From assembly GCF_050467285.1 (NCBI RefSeq), contig NZ_JBCMUN010000013.1:62001-126000 (forward strand): a stretch of DNA of 64,000 bases. The letters are read 5' to 3'. The position numbers and the translations under genes were made by a program. The notes under the pieces are model-generated. The model was not told where the DNA came from. It worked only from the letters and a program-made list of their open reading frames with translations, and searched no databases. This document shows, piece by piece, positions 24,995 through 35,300 of this stretch. The DNA comes from Paenibacillus_E oryzisoli_A. GTDB lineage: Bacteria > Bacillota > Bacilli > Paenibacillales > NBRC-103111. The first letter of the stretch is position 1; every line of letters starts with the position of its first letter.

Positions 24995-27900
24995 CTACCG
25001 GTTATGGTCATTCAGCAGCTGCAGTTCCTTGGCTTGAGCGATCGCTTTGGTTCTGCGGTTGACATTCATTTTCCCTAAAATGTTATGGACATGCACCTTG
25101 GTCGTTCCTACGGCCAGCCCCAGCTTCTGAGCAATTTCCCGATTCGTCATGCCCGTCGCCATCAGGTTCAAAATCTCCATCTCCCGCTCCGTCAATGGCT
25201 CGATCAGGTTTCGATTGCGCTCCCTCTGAAGATGATCCGGGGCTGTTGCTCGTTCCGCTTCGGCAGACTCCCCAAACGGATAGAGCAGCTTATAGACAAA
25301 CACCGCTTGCGAAGCCAACACATCCAATACCTTAGAGCCTGGCGGCTGAAACACATGCCCAGTCAGCTGACTCTCCACATACAGAATGCCGCACAACGTT
25401 TCTTTCACCAAGACCGGCATTGCCAGAACGGACAGACAAGGACGTTCTACCCAGTAGGCGTCATGGAAAAATTGGCTCTCCCCCGTATCTCCGCAATAAT
25501 GCACCGACTCCTTCGTTCGCTCCACCCATTGAATCACGCTGAGAGGAAGGTCCTTGATCTCATAAACAGTTCCTGGCGGATAGCAGGCAAAAGAAGTGTG
25601 AGACAACTCGGCCCCCTTCTTCATGCCGTTCCATTCCACTAGCAAATATGCCCTTTGCGCGCCGGATGTTTCAAGGATCAGCTGCATCATTTGCCTAAAA
25701 AGCTGGTCCAGCTCCAAGCCATCCGCTATCGTCTGAGACGCCTTCATCAGCGTAAAAAGATCGATTTCTTGCCCAAGCAGGCGAGGAGCAACCTCTGTAT
25801 CAGCAGGCGGCGACTCGTGCGCGAGTGAAGGCCCGCCGCCCAACGCTTCCGTCTTCGGAACTTCTCCCTCGGCCCCGCGGGCAAGATGCTCGGCCTTGGC
25901 GGCAGCCCCCCACTGGAGATAGCAGTGAACCGCATCCTTGCGGTAGAGATCGGCGATTTTCTGTTTTCCCTGTTCACGATAAAACTGGCTGGCAAGCTCG
26001 TTGCCGATCGCTTCCTGCTCAGATGCACCCTTCTGCTTAGCCATATGGATGGCCGATTCATACAAGTCTGCGGCGGGCGTATGCTTGCCCCGGACTCTGC
26101 ACATTTCCGCTTCCACCAGCCAAGACCTCGCTGCATAATGGTTTGGTCCGTCTGCAGCTAGCCTTCTGAGATGCTTGGCATATCCTTTCGCCTGTTTCCA
26201 CCAGCGCCTCCGGGCTTTAGAGGAGAGCTCGGTCCAAGCGCCGCAAACCGACAACGCCGTGTAGAATCCGAACTGCGGCGCATGCGGAGAATGCATGGAA
26301 TTGATACGGTATGGAGCAGCCAGTTCAGCGTAGTGAAGCGCCTCCGAATAGCGCCCGAACAAATAGCAGATTTGCATCTTATACGTATAGAACTGAAAAA
26401 GCGTAATCGCTTTGCCATCATCCTGTTCCACCGAAGCAAGGAATGTTTCTTCATCCTCGAAGAAACCGTCATGCAGCTGAAAAACGTCGCCAGTCAGCCC
26501 TTGGAGCGTCTTGGCCAGTTGAATAAAGAGATACACGTTTTTCGTAACGAGATCGTCCTTTGTAATTTCCAGCGGAGCCAAATAGCTTCTGTTCAGCTCC
26601 AGCATGCTCTCCATGCTTTCCTTCACATACGCAGCGTTAATATGCGCCCCAATCGCATAACTCGCATACATATGATCGCCCGACTGGAGTCCAAGCTTCA
26701 GTGCCTTCTCCAGATATGGGTCGCCTTCCTCCACTTGCCCAACCCACTGGCACAGCACACCTCCGAACATCGTATAGGCCTGGCATTGGACCGAAGGATT
26801 CTGCTGGGCGTCAGCCAGCGATACGGCGGCTTTACCGATGTCGTAACCCATGCGGTACTGCTGCAGAGCAGCCCCGAGCAGAATGCCGAAGGCAACATAA
26901 AAGGTCGGCGCATAACGCGATATGCCATGCTGGAGACTCAACCTGACAAAGTAGGAGGTCAGCACAGCGTACACCGGCTTGTTGATAAAAAACGTCGGCG
27001 CGACCAAGGCAAACATCAGCTCCATCGCGGCTTTCACCTTGCCGTCTTCCACGTCGGGGAGCAGATGGAGCTTGTCGATCCGCTTGCGGATCCGCCATGT
27101 CGCCGTCAGCATTTCCCGAAGGATACGAAGCGTGTTCGGATTCTCCGGAATGTGGATGCCCACTTCCTTCAAGCCGCGCAGCCCTAAGGAGATGGCTTCC
27201 CCATACTTGCCGCTTGAGGAGAGCTGGTTCATCTGAATCCGATACACCTGCGCCCTGTCTTCAAAACGCTTCGCTTGAACGAGCAGCTCACGACACAGAT
27301 GGTCGGCCGTTTCGAAGTTCCCGCTGAGGTACTCACATTCCGCCAAACTCACTTGAAGCCTGAAATATTCATCGCTGAAAGCAGGGACTGGATCGATCCC
27401 CTCCAAGGCGCAGCGGTAATAGTGAACAGCGGATACGTAGGCAGAGGCTTCCTTTGCTTTATCCCCTGCCTGCAGGTTCATCTCCGTGCGCCTTGCCTTT
27501 TCTTCCGGTGCATGGATATAGCCGGAGCCCGCATTATAGAAGTCCGCCAAGTCGTAGAGGCGATCCCAGCGCTCTGCAGCGGTCCCACGTTCATAGATCG
27601 CCCGTCCCAGCGCCAGCAGACTTCTGCTTCGCAGATCCTCATCCAACAAGGAGTAGGCTGCTTGCTGAATCCGATCATGGTAAAATTGGTAAGCCTCGAT
27701 CTCATCCCCGTTATGCTTGACCGCGAGAAGCAAACCTTCCTGAACAGCAGGCGCCAACCGGATGGCTGCTAGTGTCGGTGTCTCTCCGGTTAACAGAGAC
27801 AAGTCTTCCAGTTTAGGGCGACTGCCTAGACACGACGCCAGCATAAGCAGATGCCTGGTCACCTCAGGTAGACTCTGGATTTTATGAACCAAATAATCAA

Positions 27901-29413
27901 CCACTTGCTCGACCCCTGGAAGCTCCTCAAGTCCCTCGAGTCTCCAGCACCAGCTGCCGTCAGTACTTTGGAACATGAGCCACTCCCGGTCCCGCATTTC
28001 TTGGAAGAGCTGTTTAAAATAAAAAGGATTGCCCGCCGACTTGGCATACAACGCCTCTGCTAATGCAATCACGGACTGCCTCTCGAGCTGCAGCGTGTCC
28101 GCGACGATCCGATGGAACACTTCGATGGCTAGTGGCGATAGCTGGAGGCTGCGACTCGTGATCCCGTGTGAAGCCACGAAGTCATGGAAGCTTCCCAGCA
28201 AAGAGCGCGGATCCGCATCCATCTCCCTGTAAGCGCCAATGACCAGCAGGTTCTGGCTCGATGGGTCTGTCAGCAGTGCTCGCAGCAATTGCATACTGGC
28301 TTGATCGGACCACTGAAGATCATCCAGGAAGAGCACGAGCGGGCGTTCCTTGGCCACAGACTGAATGAAGCAGCGAATCGCGTGCTCCAATCTGCGGCCT
28401 GCCTCAGCGGGAGCCAGCTTCTCTGCGGGAGGCAGCGTGCCGATCGCCATCTTCAGCTCAGGGAGCACCTCCATCACGACTGAAGCCGCATTTCCCGCAG
28501 CTTGGAGGAACCGTTCCCGCAGCCGCGAAAGGACCTCTTGCGGCTCCGTCAACAGCTGGCTAACCAGTTGGCCGAACGCAGCAATCATGACGCCATAAGG
28601 CGTAATGCGTTGATATTGATCGCATTTGCCCCAGATCCAATAGGCTTTGCCGACAGCAATCGTGCGCAGTGCCGAATCGACCAGCGCCGTCTTCCCAATC
28701 CCCGGCGGGCCGCTGATCATCACTAGCTCATTGCTGCCCAAGCATGCGCATCCGAAAGCATCCAAGAGCTCGGCGGTTTCTTTTTCCCGTCCATACAGAT
28801 GCTCTTGGATCTGGAAGGTCCCCCGCGCATCCTCCCGCCCAAGCTCGAAGTCCTCGATGTCCCCTGTTCGGTTCCATTGCTCCAGACAACGCGCCAAATC
28901 TGCGCGCAGCCCGCTGGCCGATTGATAACGGCGATCAGGCTCCTTCTCCAGCAGCCTCAAAACAATCCTGCAAAGCGGCTCAGGCAGCTCAGGCCGATAC
29001 GTCTGCGGATGGACCGGAGCCACAGCCAGATGGGCATGCGTCCACCCGACTAAATGCTCGGCGGCGTAAGGCAGCTTGCCTGTCAGCATTTCATACAGGA
29101 TTAGCCCCAGCGAATACAGGTCCGATCGCCCGTCGACGCCCCGGTTCATTCGGCCGGATTGCTCCGGCGACATATAGGAAGGATTCAGCTCGGGCGTCGC
29201 TCTATGTCTTCCGGGCACTTCTTGCACCTGTAGTGTGCCAGGCTCTACCCCGATTGTCTCCGGGGACAATCGGCCTGAAACTAGATTTTCCACATGCAGC
29301 GTTTCCAATTGCTCTATGATTTGAATGGCTACTCTTATGAGGTCGGGCAAGCGAAGTTGTCCATCCTGCAGACAGTCTCTCAGCGAACTCCCTTTTACCC
29401 GTTCCATGCTCAT
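24995..29413 (-). CDS. Large regulator: pseudokinase, AAA ATPase, TPR-like, GAF and LuxR HTH domains
   Basis: 1472 residues. Residues 1-200 are a protein-kinase-like C-lobe. The glycine loop and VAIK lysine are absent, the HRD loop reads VSGRLSPET, and no DFG is seen, but SPEQSGR and RSDLYSLGLILYEMLTGKLPY remain, so it is probably a pseudokinase. An AAA/STAND ATPase follows, with Walker A GPPGIGKTALV near residue 237 and Walker B LVLFLDDLQWSD near 361. Residues about 600-1150 are TPR-like helices. A GAF domain spans about 1190-1350, and a LuxR-type HTH (LTEREMEILNLMATGMTNRE) lies near 1405-1460. The layout is that of serine/threonine-kinase/AAA multi-sensor proteins with an HTH replacing the histidine kinase. 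ATG at 29413 has GGAGG 5 bases upstream. It likely activates the surface-protein genes that follow. Confidence 0.8.
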   Translation of the reverse strand: MSMERVKGSSLRDCLQDGQLRLPDLIRVAIQIIEQLETLHVENLVSGRLSPETIGVEPGTLQVQEVPGRHRATPELNPSYMSPEQSGRMNRGVDGRSDLYSLGLILYEMLTGKLPYAAEHLVGWTHAHLAVAPVHPQTYRPELPEPLCRIVLRLLEKEPDRRYQSASGLRADLARCLEQWNRTGDIEDFELGREDARGTFQIQEHLYGREKETAELLDAFGCACLGSNELVMISGPPGIGKTALVDSALRTIAVGKAYWIWGKCDQYQRITPYGVMIAAFGQLVSQLLTEPQEVLSRLRERFLQAAGNAASVVMEVLPELKMAIGTLPPAEKLAPAEAGRRLEHAIRCFIQSVAKERPLVLFLDDLQWSDQASMQLLRALLTDPSSQNLLVIGAYREMDADPRSLLGSFHDFVASHGITSRSLQLSPLAIEVFHRIVADTLQLERQSVIALAEALYAKSAGNPFYFKQLFQEMRDREWLMFQSTDGSWCWRLEGLEELPGVEQVVDYLVHKIQSLPEVTRHLLMLASCLGSRPKLEDLSLLTGETPTLAAIRLAPAVQEGLLLAVKHNGDEIEAYQFYHDRIQQAAYSLLDEDLRSRSLLALGRAIYERGTAAERWDRLYDLADFYNAGSGYIHAPEEKARRTEMNLQAGDKAKEASAYVSAVHYYRCALEGIDPVPAFSDEYFRLQVSLAECEYLSGNFETADHLCRELLVQAKRFEDRAQVYRIQMNQLSSSGKYGEAISLGLRGLKEVGIHIPENPNTLRILREMLTATWRIRKRIDKLHLLPDVEDGKVKAAMELMFALVAPTFFINKPVYAVLTSYFVRLSLQHGISRYAPTFYVAFGILLGAALQQYRMGYDIGKAAVSLADAQQNPSVQCQAYTMFGGVLCQWVGQVEEGDPYLEKALKLGLQSGDHMYASYAIGAHINAAYVKESMESMLELNRSYLAPLEITKDDLVTKNVYLFIQLAKTLQGLTGDVFQLHDGFFEDEETFLASVEQDDGKAITLFQFYTYKMQICYLFGRYSEALHYAELAAPYRINSMHSPHAPQFGFYTALSVCGAWTELSSKARRRWWKQAKGYAKHLRRLAADGPNHYAARSWLVEAEMCRVRGKHTPAADLYESAIHMAKQKGASEQEAIGNELASQFYREQGKQKIADLYRKDAVHCYLQWGAAAKAEHLARGAEGEVPKTEALGGGPSLAHESPPADTEVAPRLLGQEIDLFTLMKASQTIADGLELDQLFRQMMQLILETSGAQRAYLLVEWNGMKKGAELSHTSFACYPPGTVYEIKDLPLSVIQWVERTKESVHYCGDTGESQFFHDAYWVERPCLSVLAMPVLVKETLCGILYVESQLTGHVFQPPGSKVLDVLASQAVFVYKLLYPFGESAEAERATAPDHLQRERNRNLIEPLTEREMEILNLMATGMTNREIAQKLGLAVGTTKVHVHNILGKMNVNRRTKAIAQAKELQLLNDHNR

Positions 29414-29515
29414 CTATGCCTCCGTTGCAGCGCTATGCTGCAATTGTAATTATACATCTGGTGTCATTTTATCATCTGAGAAAGGGTTTGTCCTTACTGG
29501 GGCTTTTAAAAAGAA

Positions 29516-29547
29516 AAAAGCCCGGAACATGATCGTCCCAGGCTTTC
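29516..29547 (-). terminator. Terminator after cysN
   Basis: On the minus strand AAAGCCTGGGAC and GTTCCGGGCTTT form an imperfect stem followed by TTTCTTTTTAAAAG, starting 5 bases after the cysN stop codon. Confidence 0.85.
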
Positions 29548-29551
29548 AACA

Positions 29552-31204
29552 CTAAATCGAATAATCCATATCTTGGTTATGAATCAGACGCTTCACTACG
29601 CGTTTTACGACATCATTCGCATCCTCTTCGACGGAGGACATTCTCGCATCCGCTCCGATTTCGATCAACGTATCGCCAATCAGTTCCCGCGCGCCCGCGT
29701 ATGCAGCATTCGCCGCTACCAAAGCAACAAGCCCCGCGTCATTCATCAACTTCGCGACTTCCGCCAAGCGCTGAGGCGATTCGTCTGCGCCGCTCTCGAG
29801 CAGCATCGTATGGTAGCCTCTCGCAACCAAACGTTTCTCGACTTCCCTCGCAAGGGTTGCTGTCGCCGTGCCGTCAAACCAGATCGTTAAAGGATTTTGG
29901 CCTTTTTGCTCAGCACGAACATCTCTTGTGACTTCTGCAAACGACTGCGTTCCTTTGTCAGCGCTTTGAAGCGCTGCGTCAATCACGCCGCAAGCGGACG
30001 TCATATTAGACACGCGATCGATCAGAATGAAGCCGCCGATGCTTTTATTTTGCTCGAACGAATCAAAAACGATATCGTCCGACAGTGAAAATTCGCATTT
30101 CGCCAGCTCATTCTTCACCACTTGGTCGGCTGAAACCGTATTGCCGGTATTAATATCGATTTTATGGTTGATGGCTGTCACCGTACCCGGCAGTACTTTC
30201 GTACCCACTTTAACCAAATAGTTTTTCCCCGGCGTCAGCACGGAATCGTCCATCCACAGAATAGTGGCGCTAAAGCTATGCGCCTCCTGAATGCGGCTGT
30301 CTTTCGTAAACACATTGCCCCGCGAAACGTCGACCTCCCGATCCAATTGAATGGTCACGGGTTGTCCGGCGTAGGCATAATTCCGATCTTGGTCGGTCAC
30401 GAGAATGCGTTTCACTTTCGCCTTCTCACGGCTCGGAAGCGTCGTCAGCTCATCGCCAACCGCGATACGCCCAGCCTCGATCTGACCTTGGAAGCCGCGG
30501 AACGTGTGGTCAGGACGGCATACCCGCTGAATCGGCATCATAAAGTCCTTCGCATTGTCATTCTGATGCACATCCACATTTTCCAAATACGGCAGCAAGG
30601 CAAGGCCTTCGTACCACGGCGTATTTGGCGATTTTTTCGTAATGTTATCGCCTTCCGTTGCCGAAACCGGGATCACCTGAATGCTTTCAAAGTGGAACTC
30701 AGCTGTCAGCTTCGCGAATTCTTGTTTGATCGCATCGAACTTCTTCGGATCAAAACCGACCAAATCCATTTTGTTCACGGCGAGGACCAGATGTTTAATC
30801 CCCATCAATGCGCAAATCCGAGTGTGCCGCTTGGTTTGGGTGATAACCCCTTTCGTTGCGTCAACCAGAATGATCGCCAGATCCGCAAAAGATGCGCCAA
30901 CGGCCATGTTGCGTGTATATTCTTCATGCCCCGGTGTATCCGCTACGATGAAAGAACGATGGTCCGTCGTAAAATACCGATACGCCACGTCAATCGTAAT
31001 CCCTTGCTCACGCTCGGCCAGAAGCCCATCAAGGAGCAAGGAGTAGTCAATTTTGCCGCCGCGGCTGCCCAGTCTGCTGTCCAGTTCCAACGCTCTTTCT
31101 TGGTCAGCGAACAAAAGCTTAGCCTCATAAAGCATATGTCCAATCAACGTGGATTTTCCGTCGTCCACACTTCCGCAAGTAATAAATTTAAGCAGACTTT
31201 TCAT
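29552..31204 (-). CDS. cysN: Sulfate adenylyltransferase large subunit with degenerate APS-kinase domain
   Basis: 550 residues from ATG at 31204, two bases after the cysD stop codon. The N-terminal GTPase part is complete: G1 GSVDDGKS at residues 11-18, DTPGHEEY and NKMDLV. Elongation-factor-like beta domains follow to about residue 420. CysN with CysD makes adenosine 5'-phosphosulfate, using GTP hydrolysis to drive the reaction. The C-terminal 115 residues align by pattern with APS kinase (REVEKRLVARGYHTMLL, RLAEVAKLMNDAGLVALVAA). However, the P-loop reads FDGTATATL instead of GLSGSGKST, and the DGDN and FISP motifs are lost, so this domain should not phosphorylate APS. The domain has been retained with other key segments intact, which suggests a structural or regulatory role. 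No cysC or cysH gene is next to it. Confidence 0.85.
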   Translation of the reverse strand: MKSLLKFITCGSVDDGKSTLIGHMLYEAKLLFADQERALELDSRLGSRGGKIDYSLLLDGLLAEREQGITIDVAYRYFTTDHRSFIVADTPGHEEYTRNMAVGASFADLAIILVDATKGVITQTKRHTRICALMGIKHLVLAVNKMDLVGFDPKKFDAIKQEFAKLTAEFHFESIQVIPVSATEGDNITKKSPNTPWYEGLALLPYLENVDVHQNDNAKDFMMPIQRVCRPDHTFRGFQGQIEAGRIAVGDELTTLPSREKAKVKRILVTDQDRNYAYAGQPVTIQLDREVDVSRGNVFTKDSRIQEAHSFSATILWMDDSVLTPGKNYLVKVGTKVLPGTVTAINHKIDINTGNTVSADQVVKNELAKCEFSLSDDIVFDSFEQNKSIGGFILIDRVSNMTSACGVIDAALQSADKGTQSFAEVTRDVRAEQKGQNPLTIWFDGTATATLAREVEKRLVARGYHTMLLESGADESPQRLAEVAKLMNDAGLVALVAANAAYAGARELIGDTLIEIGADARMSSVEEDANDVVKRVVKRLIHNQDMDYSI

Positions 31205-31205
31205 T

Positions 31206-32129
31206 TTAGAAATAGCCCTCCCGTTTGCGTCTTTCCATACTTCCCGCCGCTTCTTGGTCAATTACCCGAGTGGTCCGTTCGGATGAAACCGCACCGAGCG
31301 TTTCCTCGATAATCGTATCCAGCGTATTCGCCTCCGACTCAGCGCCGCCAGTCAGCGGGTAGCAGCCTAAGGTGCGGAACCGCATTTTCTTCATTTCAAT
31401 TTTCTCATGAGGCTCCAGCTTCATGCGCTCATCGTCCACCATGATGAGATGTCCGTCGCGTTCGATAACAGGTCGCTCTTGGGCAAAATAGAGAGGCACA
31501 ATATCAATATTTTCTCTGCGAATGTATTGCCAGATATCTTTCTCCGTCCAGTTGGAGATTGGGAAGACGCGGATGCTCTCACCTTTGTTGATTCTTGTGT
31601 TAAAAAGCTTCCACATTTCCGGACGTTGGTTCTTCGGGTCCCAGGCGTGGTTCTTATTGCGGAACGAGAAAATCCGCTCCTTCGCACGCGACTTCTCCTC
31701 GTCACGCCGTCCGCCGCCGAACGCAGCCGTAAATCCGTATTTGTCCAATCCCTGCTTCAGCGCTTGAGTTTTCATAATATCCGTGTACGCGGAACCGTGG
31801 TCGAACGGGTTGATCCCCTGCTCAATCCCCTCTTGATTGGAGTGAACAATCATCTTAATTCCGAATTCTTTGGCCTTACGATCGCGGAACTCAATCATTT
31901 CCTTGAACTTCCACGTCGTATCGATGTGCATGAAAGGAAACGGCGGCTTTTCCGGATAAAATGCTTTCAGCGCCAAATGCAGCATCACGGAACTATCCTT
32001 CCCGATCGAATACAGCATCACCGGATTTTCACATTCCGCCGCTACTTCTCGTATAATATAAATCGCTTCAGCCTCGAGTTGATCCAGATGTGTCATTTCA
32101 TCTATGGAATCAAGCGTCAATTTCTCCAT
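31206..32129 (-). CDS. cysD: Sulfate adenylyltransferase small subunit
   Basis: 307 residues, the usual CysD length. AAGGAGG lies 9 bases before ATG at 32129; an upstream in-frame ATG at 32156 has no such site. PP-loop ATP pyrophosphatase motif: YSIGKDSSVMLHLALKAFYP at about residues 40-60. PFPFMHIDTTWKFKEM and GGGRRDEEKSRAKERIFSFR, the long basic signature loop (given in part), are typical of CysD. It transfers AMP from ATP to sulfate together with CysN, the first step of sulfate activation. It overlaps or abuts cysN, so the two are made together. A promoter with an adjacent inverted repeat lies upstream. Confidence 0.95.
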   Translation of the reverse strand: MEKLTLDSIDEMTHLDQLEAEAIYIIREVAAECENPVMLYSIGKDSSVMLHLALKAFYPEKPPFPFMHIDTTWKFKEMIEFRDRKAKEFGIKMIVHSNQEGIEQGINPFDHGSAYTDIMKTQALKQGLDKYGFTAAFGGGRRDEEKSRAKERIFSFRNKNHAWDPKNQRPEMWKLFNTRINKGESIRVFPISNWTEKDIWQYIRRENIDIVPLYFAQERPVIERDGHLIMVDDERMKLEPHEKIEMKKMRFRTLGCYPLTGGAESEANTLDTIIEETLGAVSSERTTRVIDQEAAGSMERRKREGYF

Positions 32130-32178
32130 GGAAAGGTGCCTCCTTTTAATCCTCACTAAATCTATCGCCTTTCTTTAT

Positions 32179-32206
32179 ATAGTATCAGATTGTGGCTTTT
32201 ATGCAA
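32179..32206 (-). promoter_or_regulatory. Probable cysD promoter
   Basis: On the minus strand TTGCAT (32201-32206), a 16-base spacer and TACTAT (32179-32184) lie 50 bases before the cysD start. The match to consensus is moderate. Confidence 0.45.
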
Positions 32207-32245
32207 AGTGGAAGAAAGTAAAAATATAAATTTTTCTACCACTTT
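32205..32245. repeat. Inverted repeat overlapping the cysD -35 region
   Basis: AAAGTGG at 32205-32211 and CCACTTT at 32239-32245 form a 7-bp inverted repeat, with AGAAA/TTTCT continuing inside after one mismatch. It abuts the cysD -35, where a dimeric activator or repressor of sulfur genes could bind. There is no U-tract typical of a terminator. Confidence 0.4.
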
Positions 32246-32376
32246 CGTCGAAATTCGTTAAGCCTACACTCACTGTATGACATGAAAGTGCGATGCGTTA
32301 CGCCTAGTTTCGCACACGGAGGGCGAACTCCTGTTCATTGTCTCCATGCCGGCGTGAATTATTCTGCGCGCGATGC

Positions 32377-35300
32377 TCATCGATCCTTGATAACAATCCG
32401 CTCCTGCTCATCCAAAAAGGCGTAGCCAAGTTCCAGCGCTTTGTGGATCCCGCTCTTTACTGCTTTCTCGAGCGCGCTTCCCGACCTTGCATAGCCGAGC
32501 GCTTTACTCACTTGCTTCACGACTTCCTCTTGAGGCAGGCTAATCTGAGAGGCAAGCACGGATTTCACCGCGGCCGCGACTTCCTCTGGGGGCAAATCCT
32601 CTGCTGATCGGCGCTGCGATTCATCCGCTGAGACTCTGAACATGCTGTAGCGGTGCGGTTCGATGCCTTTTGGCCAGTAAAATAAAGTGCCTTCCGTCTC
32701 CGTTGTTTGCAGCTTGAGCTTGGCTAATAAGCTTGTAAATCGCTGATCCAGCTTAGTTCCCATGCGCGTAATGCCCCAAGCTTGTAAAACACGCTTCGCC
32801 AACAAGCCGCGGCTGATCGGCCCTTCTTCCTGAACCACCTTGTTCATTTGGTCAAGGATCATTTCCGTATAGTTATCGGCATTAAACATTTCTGTGCCTA
32901 AAGACACCGCCTCAAGCACGCAAGCCTTATAGGCCTGGGCTTCGCCCGCTGTGGCTGATGGAGGATAGTCCGCCATGCTTTCCACTTTTTGAGCAGCATC
33001 TTCCTGTACCGATGCCATCACTGGTTTCACAGGTACGGTTGGGATAGCCTGCGTTTTATTCACTTTGGCTTTTTCTATCGCTTGGACGATGTTTCGCATG
33101 ATGCTTCCCTTGTTCTCCCACCAATCCGGACTCCAAACGCGATGCAGCGCCCAACCTAACTGCCGCAGCACCTGTTCGCGCAAAATATCCCGATCACGCG
33201 CAGATTCAGCGTTCCGGTAAATCGGGCCATCGAGAAGGAGGCCCATGATGTACTGCCCCTGCTGCTCCGGATCCAAGATGCCGATGTCCACACGGAACCC
33301 CGATGCTCCGACAGACAGATCCGTTGCATACCCGAGCGCTTGCAGCTCATCTGCCAGGCTTCGATGCAGGTCTGTTACGAGATAGACCCCCTGGGATGCT
33401 TCGCCCACCGGCAAAGCCTGCTTTCCTTTCTCTGCGTAATCCAGGAACGCTCTTAATCCGAGCACCCCTTGTGCGCTGATCCGGCTTGCATTCAAATGTT
33501 GGGCGCGCAGGGTCGAGAACACATGCATTTCATACCGAGCCCGTGATACGGCTACGTTCAGACGCCTCCAGCCTCCTTGCCGATTCAAAGGACCGAAGTT
33601 AAGGCTGACTTTGCCCGCGGCATCCGGGCCGTAACCGACGGAGAACAAGATAATATCCCGTTCATCCCCTTGCACGTTTTCCAGATTTTTAATGAAGAGC
33701 GGTTCCGGCAGCTGCCCCATGAACAGTTCCAACTCCGGCTCTTGCCTAAGGGCCTCGTCGAGCATATCCTCAATCAGCGTCTGCTGAATGGAGCTGAAGG
33801 TAACCACTCCCATGCTGCTCTCACGCAGCGCCGGATCCTTCAACCGCCGAGTAATCTCCGCAATGACAGCCTCCGCTTCCGCCCGATTGGTTTTCGTACG
33901 GCCGCGATCATAGAAGCCTTCCACCGGGTGCCACGCGACACTCGAAACCGGCTCATCCGGCGACGGGAATGTCATTAATTTATTCTCGTAGTAATGCGCG
34001 TTGCTGAACGCAATCAGACTCTCGTGCCGGCTGCGATAGTGCCAAGTTAAATGGCGCTCCGGCATCCCAAGAGCCAGACAATCATCCAGAATGCTCTCCA
34101 TATCCTGCAAGGCTTGATCTTCCTCCTCGGCGTCCGTATTGCTTTTGGAGAAAAAGCTGGTCGGCGGCAATTGCTTGGGATCGCCTACGATGACCGCTTG
34201 ATGGCCTCTGGCCAAGGCGCCAACCGCTTGCGCCGTCGGCACTTGCGAGGCCTCGTCAAAGATCACAAGATCGAACTTGGCCCCGCTCGGATCCAGGTAT
34301 TGGGCTACAGAAATCGGACTCATTAACATGCATGGCGTGAGTCGAGGGAGCAAATTCGGAATCTGTTCGAACAGCTTCCGGATCGAGATGTTCCTGCCTC
34401 CGCTCCGAATCGCTCGCTGCAAAATGCCGGCTTCCGAGCTTTGCGCCGCCTCTTGCGTCATGTGAGGCACCCTGGCGGAAAGCCGTGCGGCCAGCTCTTC
34501 CTGCGTCAACTGTGCAAAACGATGATCGGCCTCTCTAAACCGCGATATCGTCTCTTCGAAAATATGCCCAGAGAACGCACGCAGACTGGCATCGCGAGCA
34601 ATGATGTAATTGGCCGCAGATTTATACAAACCGCGTTCAAAGGCGACTTGAAGCTGTTCCGTGGCGATCACGCCCTGCTCATACGGTTGGACGAGCGGAA
34701 GGAGACCTGCCTCCGCTGCCTGAGCGCGAATTCTCCGCCACGTACTCCAATCTCGCAGCCGATCCAGATTCGACGACCACAGCTTCGCTTTTTCCAATAT
34801 ATACGGGCACCAATCTCCCGCTTTCGGCGCAGATCGTAATTGGTCGTATTGAATATGAAGCAGCTCGTGCAGCTCACGTTCATCTGCCATGATCTCATGA
34901 TAACTTTGATGGACATCCGCAAGGAACTTCTGCTGAGCAAGATCATGACGCACCTGCACAATGAGTTCCGCCATGTGACCACGCGCTTGATTCGCTTGCG
35001 AGCGATTTTGGAACCATTTTTCAAGCAGTTCTTGCCATTGAGCCGCCCACTTACTAGCCTCTGTAATCTCGTCCCATTTGCCGTCCTCGTGCCAGATCAA
35101 TGCAGGGCCCAGCCAAGGAGCAGCCTGCTCTCTCCACGCCCGCAGCTTCTCTTCTTCCTCCTGCCACGTCACAATCTCAAGCAGCGCGTTTTTTACCTGG
35201 TCCTTCGTCAGCGTTTTGCCGGGAGCGACAAAGCCCTTCATCATTTTGAAAATACGATTATGACCGCTCCATCTTGGCAGGAACCATTGCAGCTCCAATC

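Noticed and set aside
26171..27187. 338-codon plus-strand frame
   Set aside because: Antisense to the LuxR-type regulator; no recognisable motif.
30164..31312. 382-codon plus-strand frame
   Set aside because: Antisense to cysN; shadow composition.
32288..32315. GTGCGA/TCGCAC hairpin between the helicase and cysD genes
   Set aside because: Only 6 bp with a long loop and no U-tract; possible weak terminator but not supportable.
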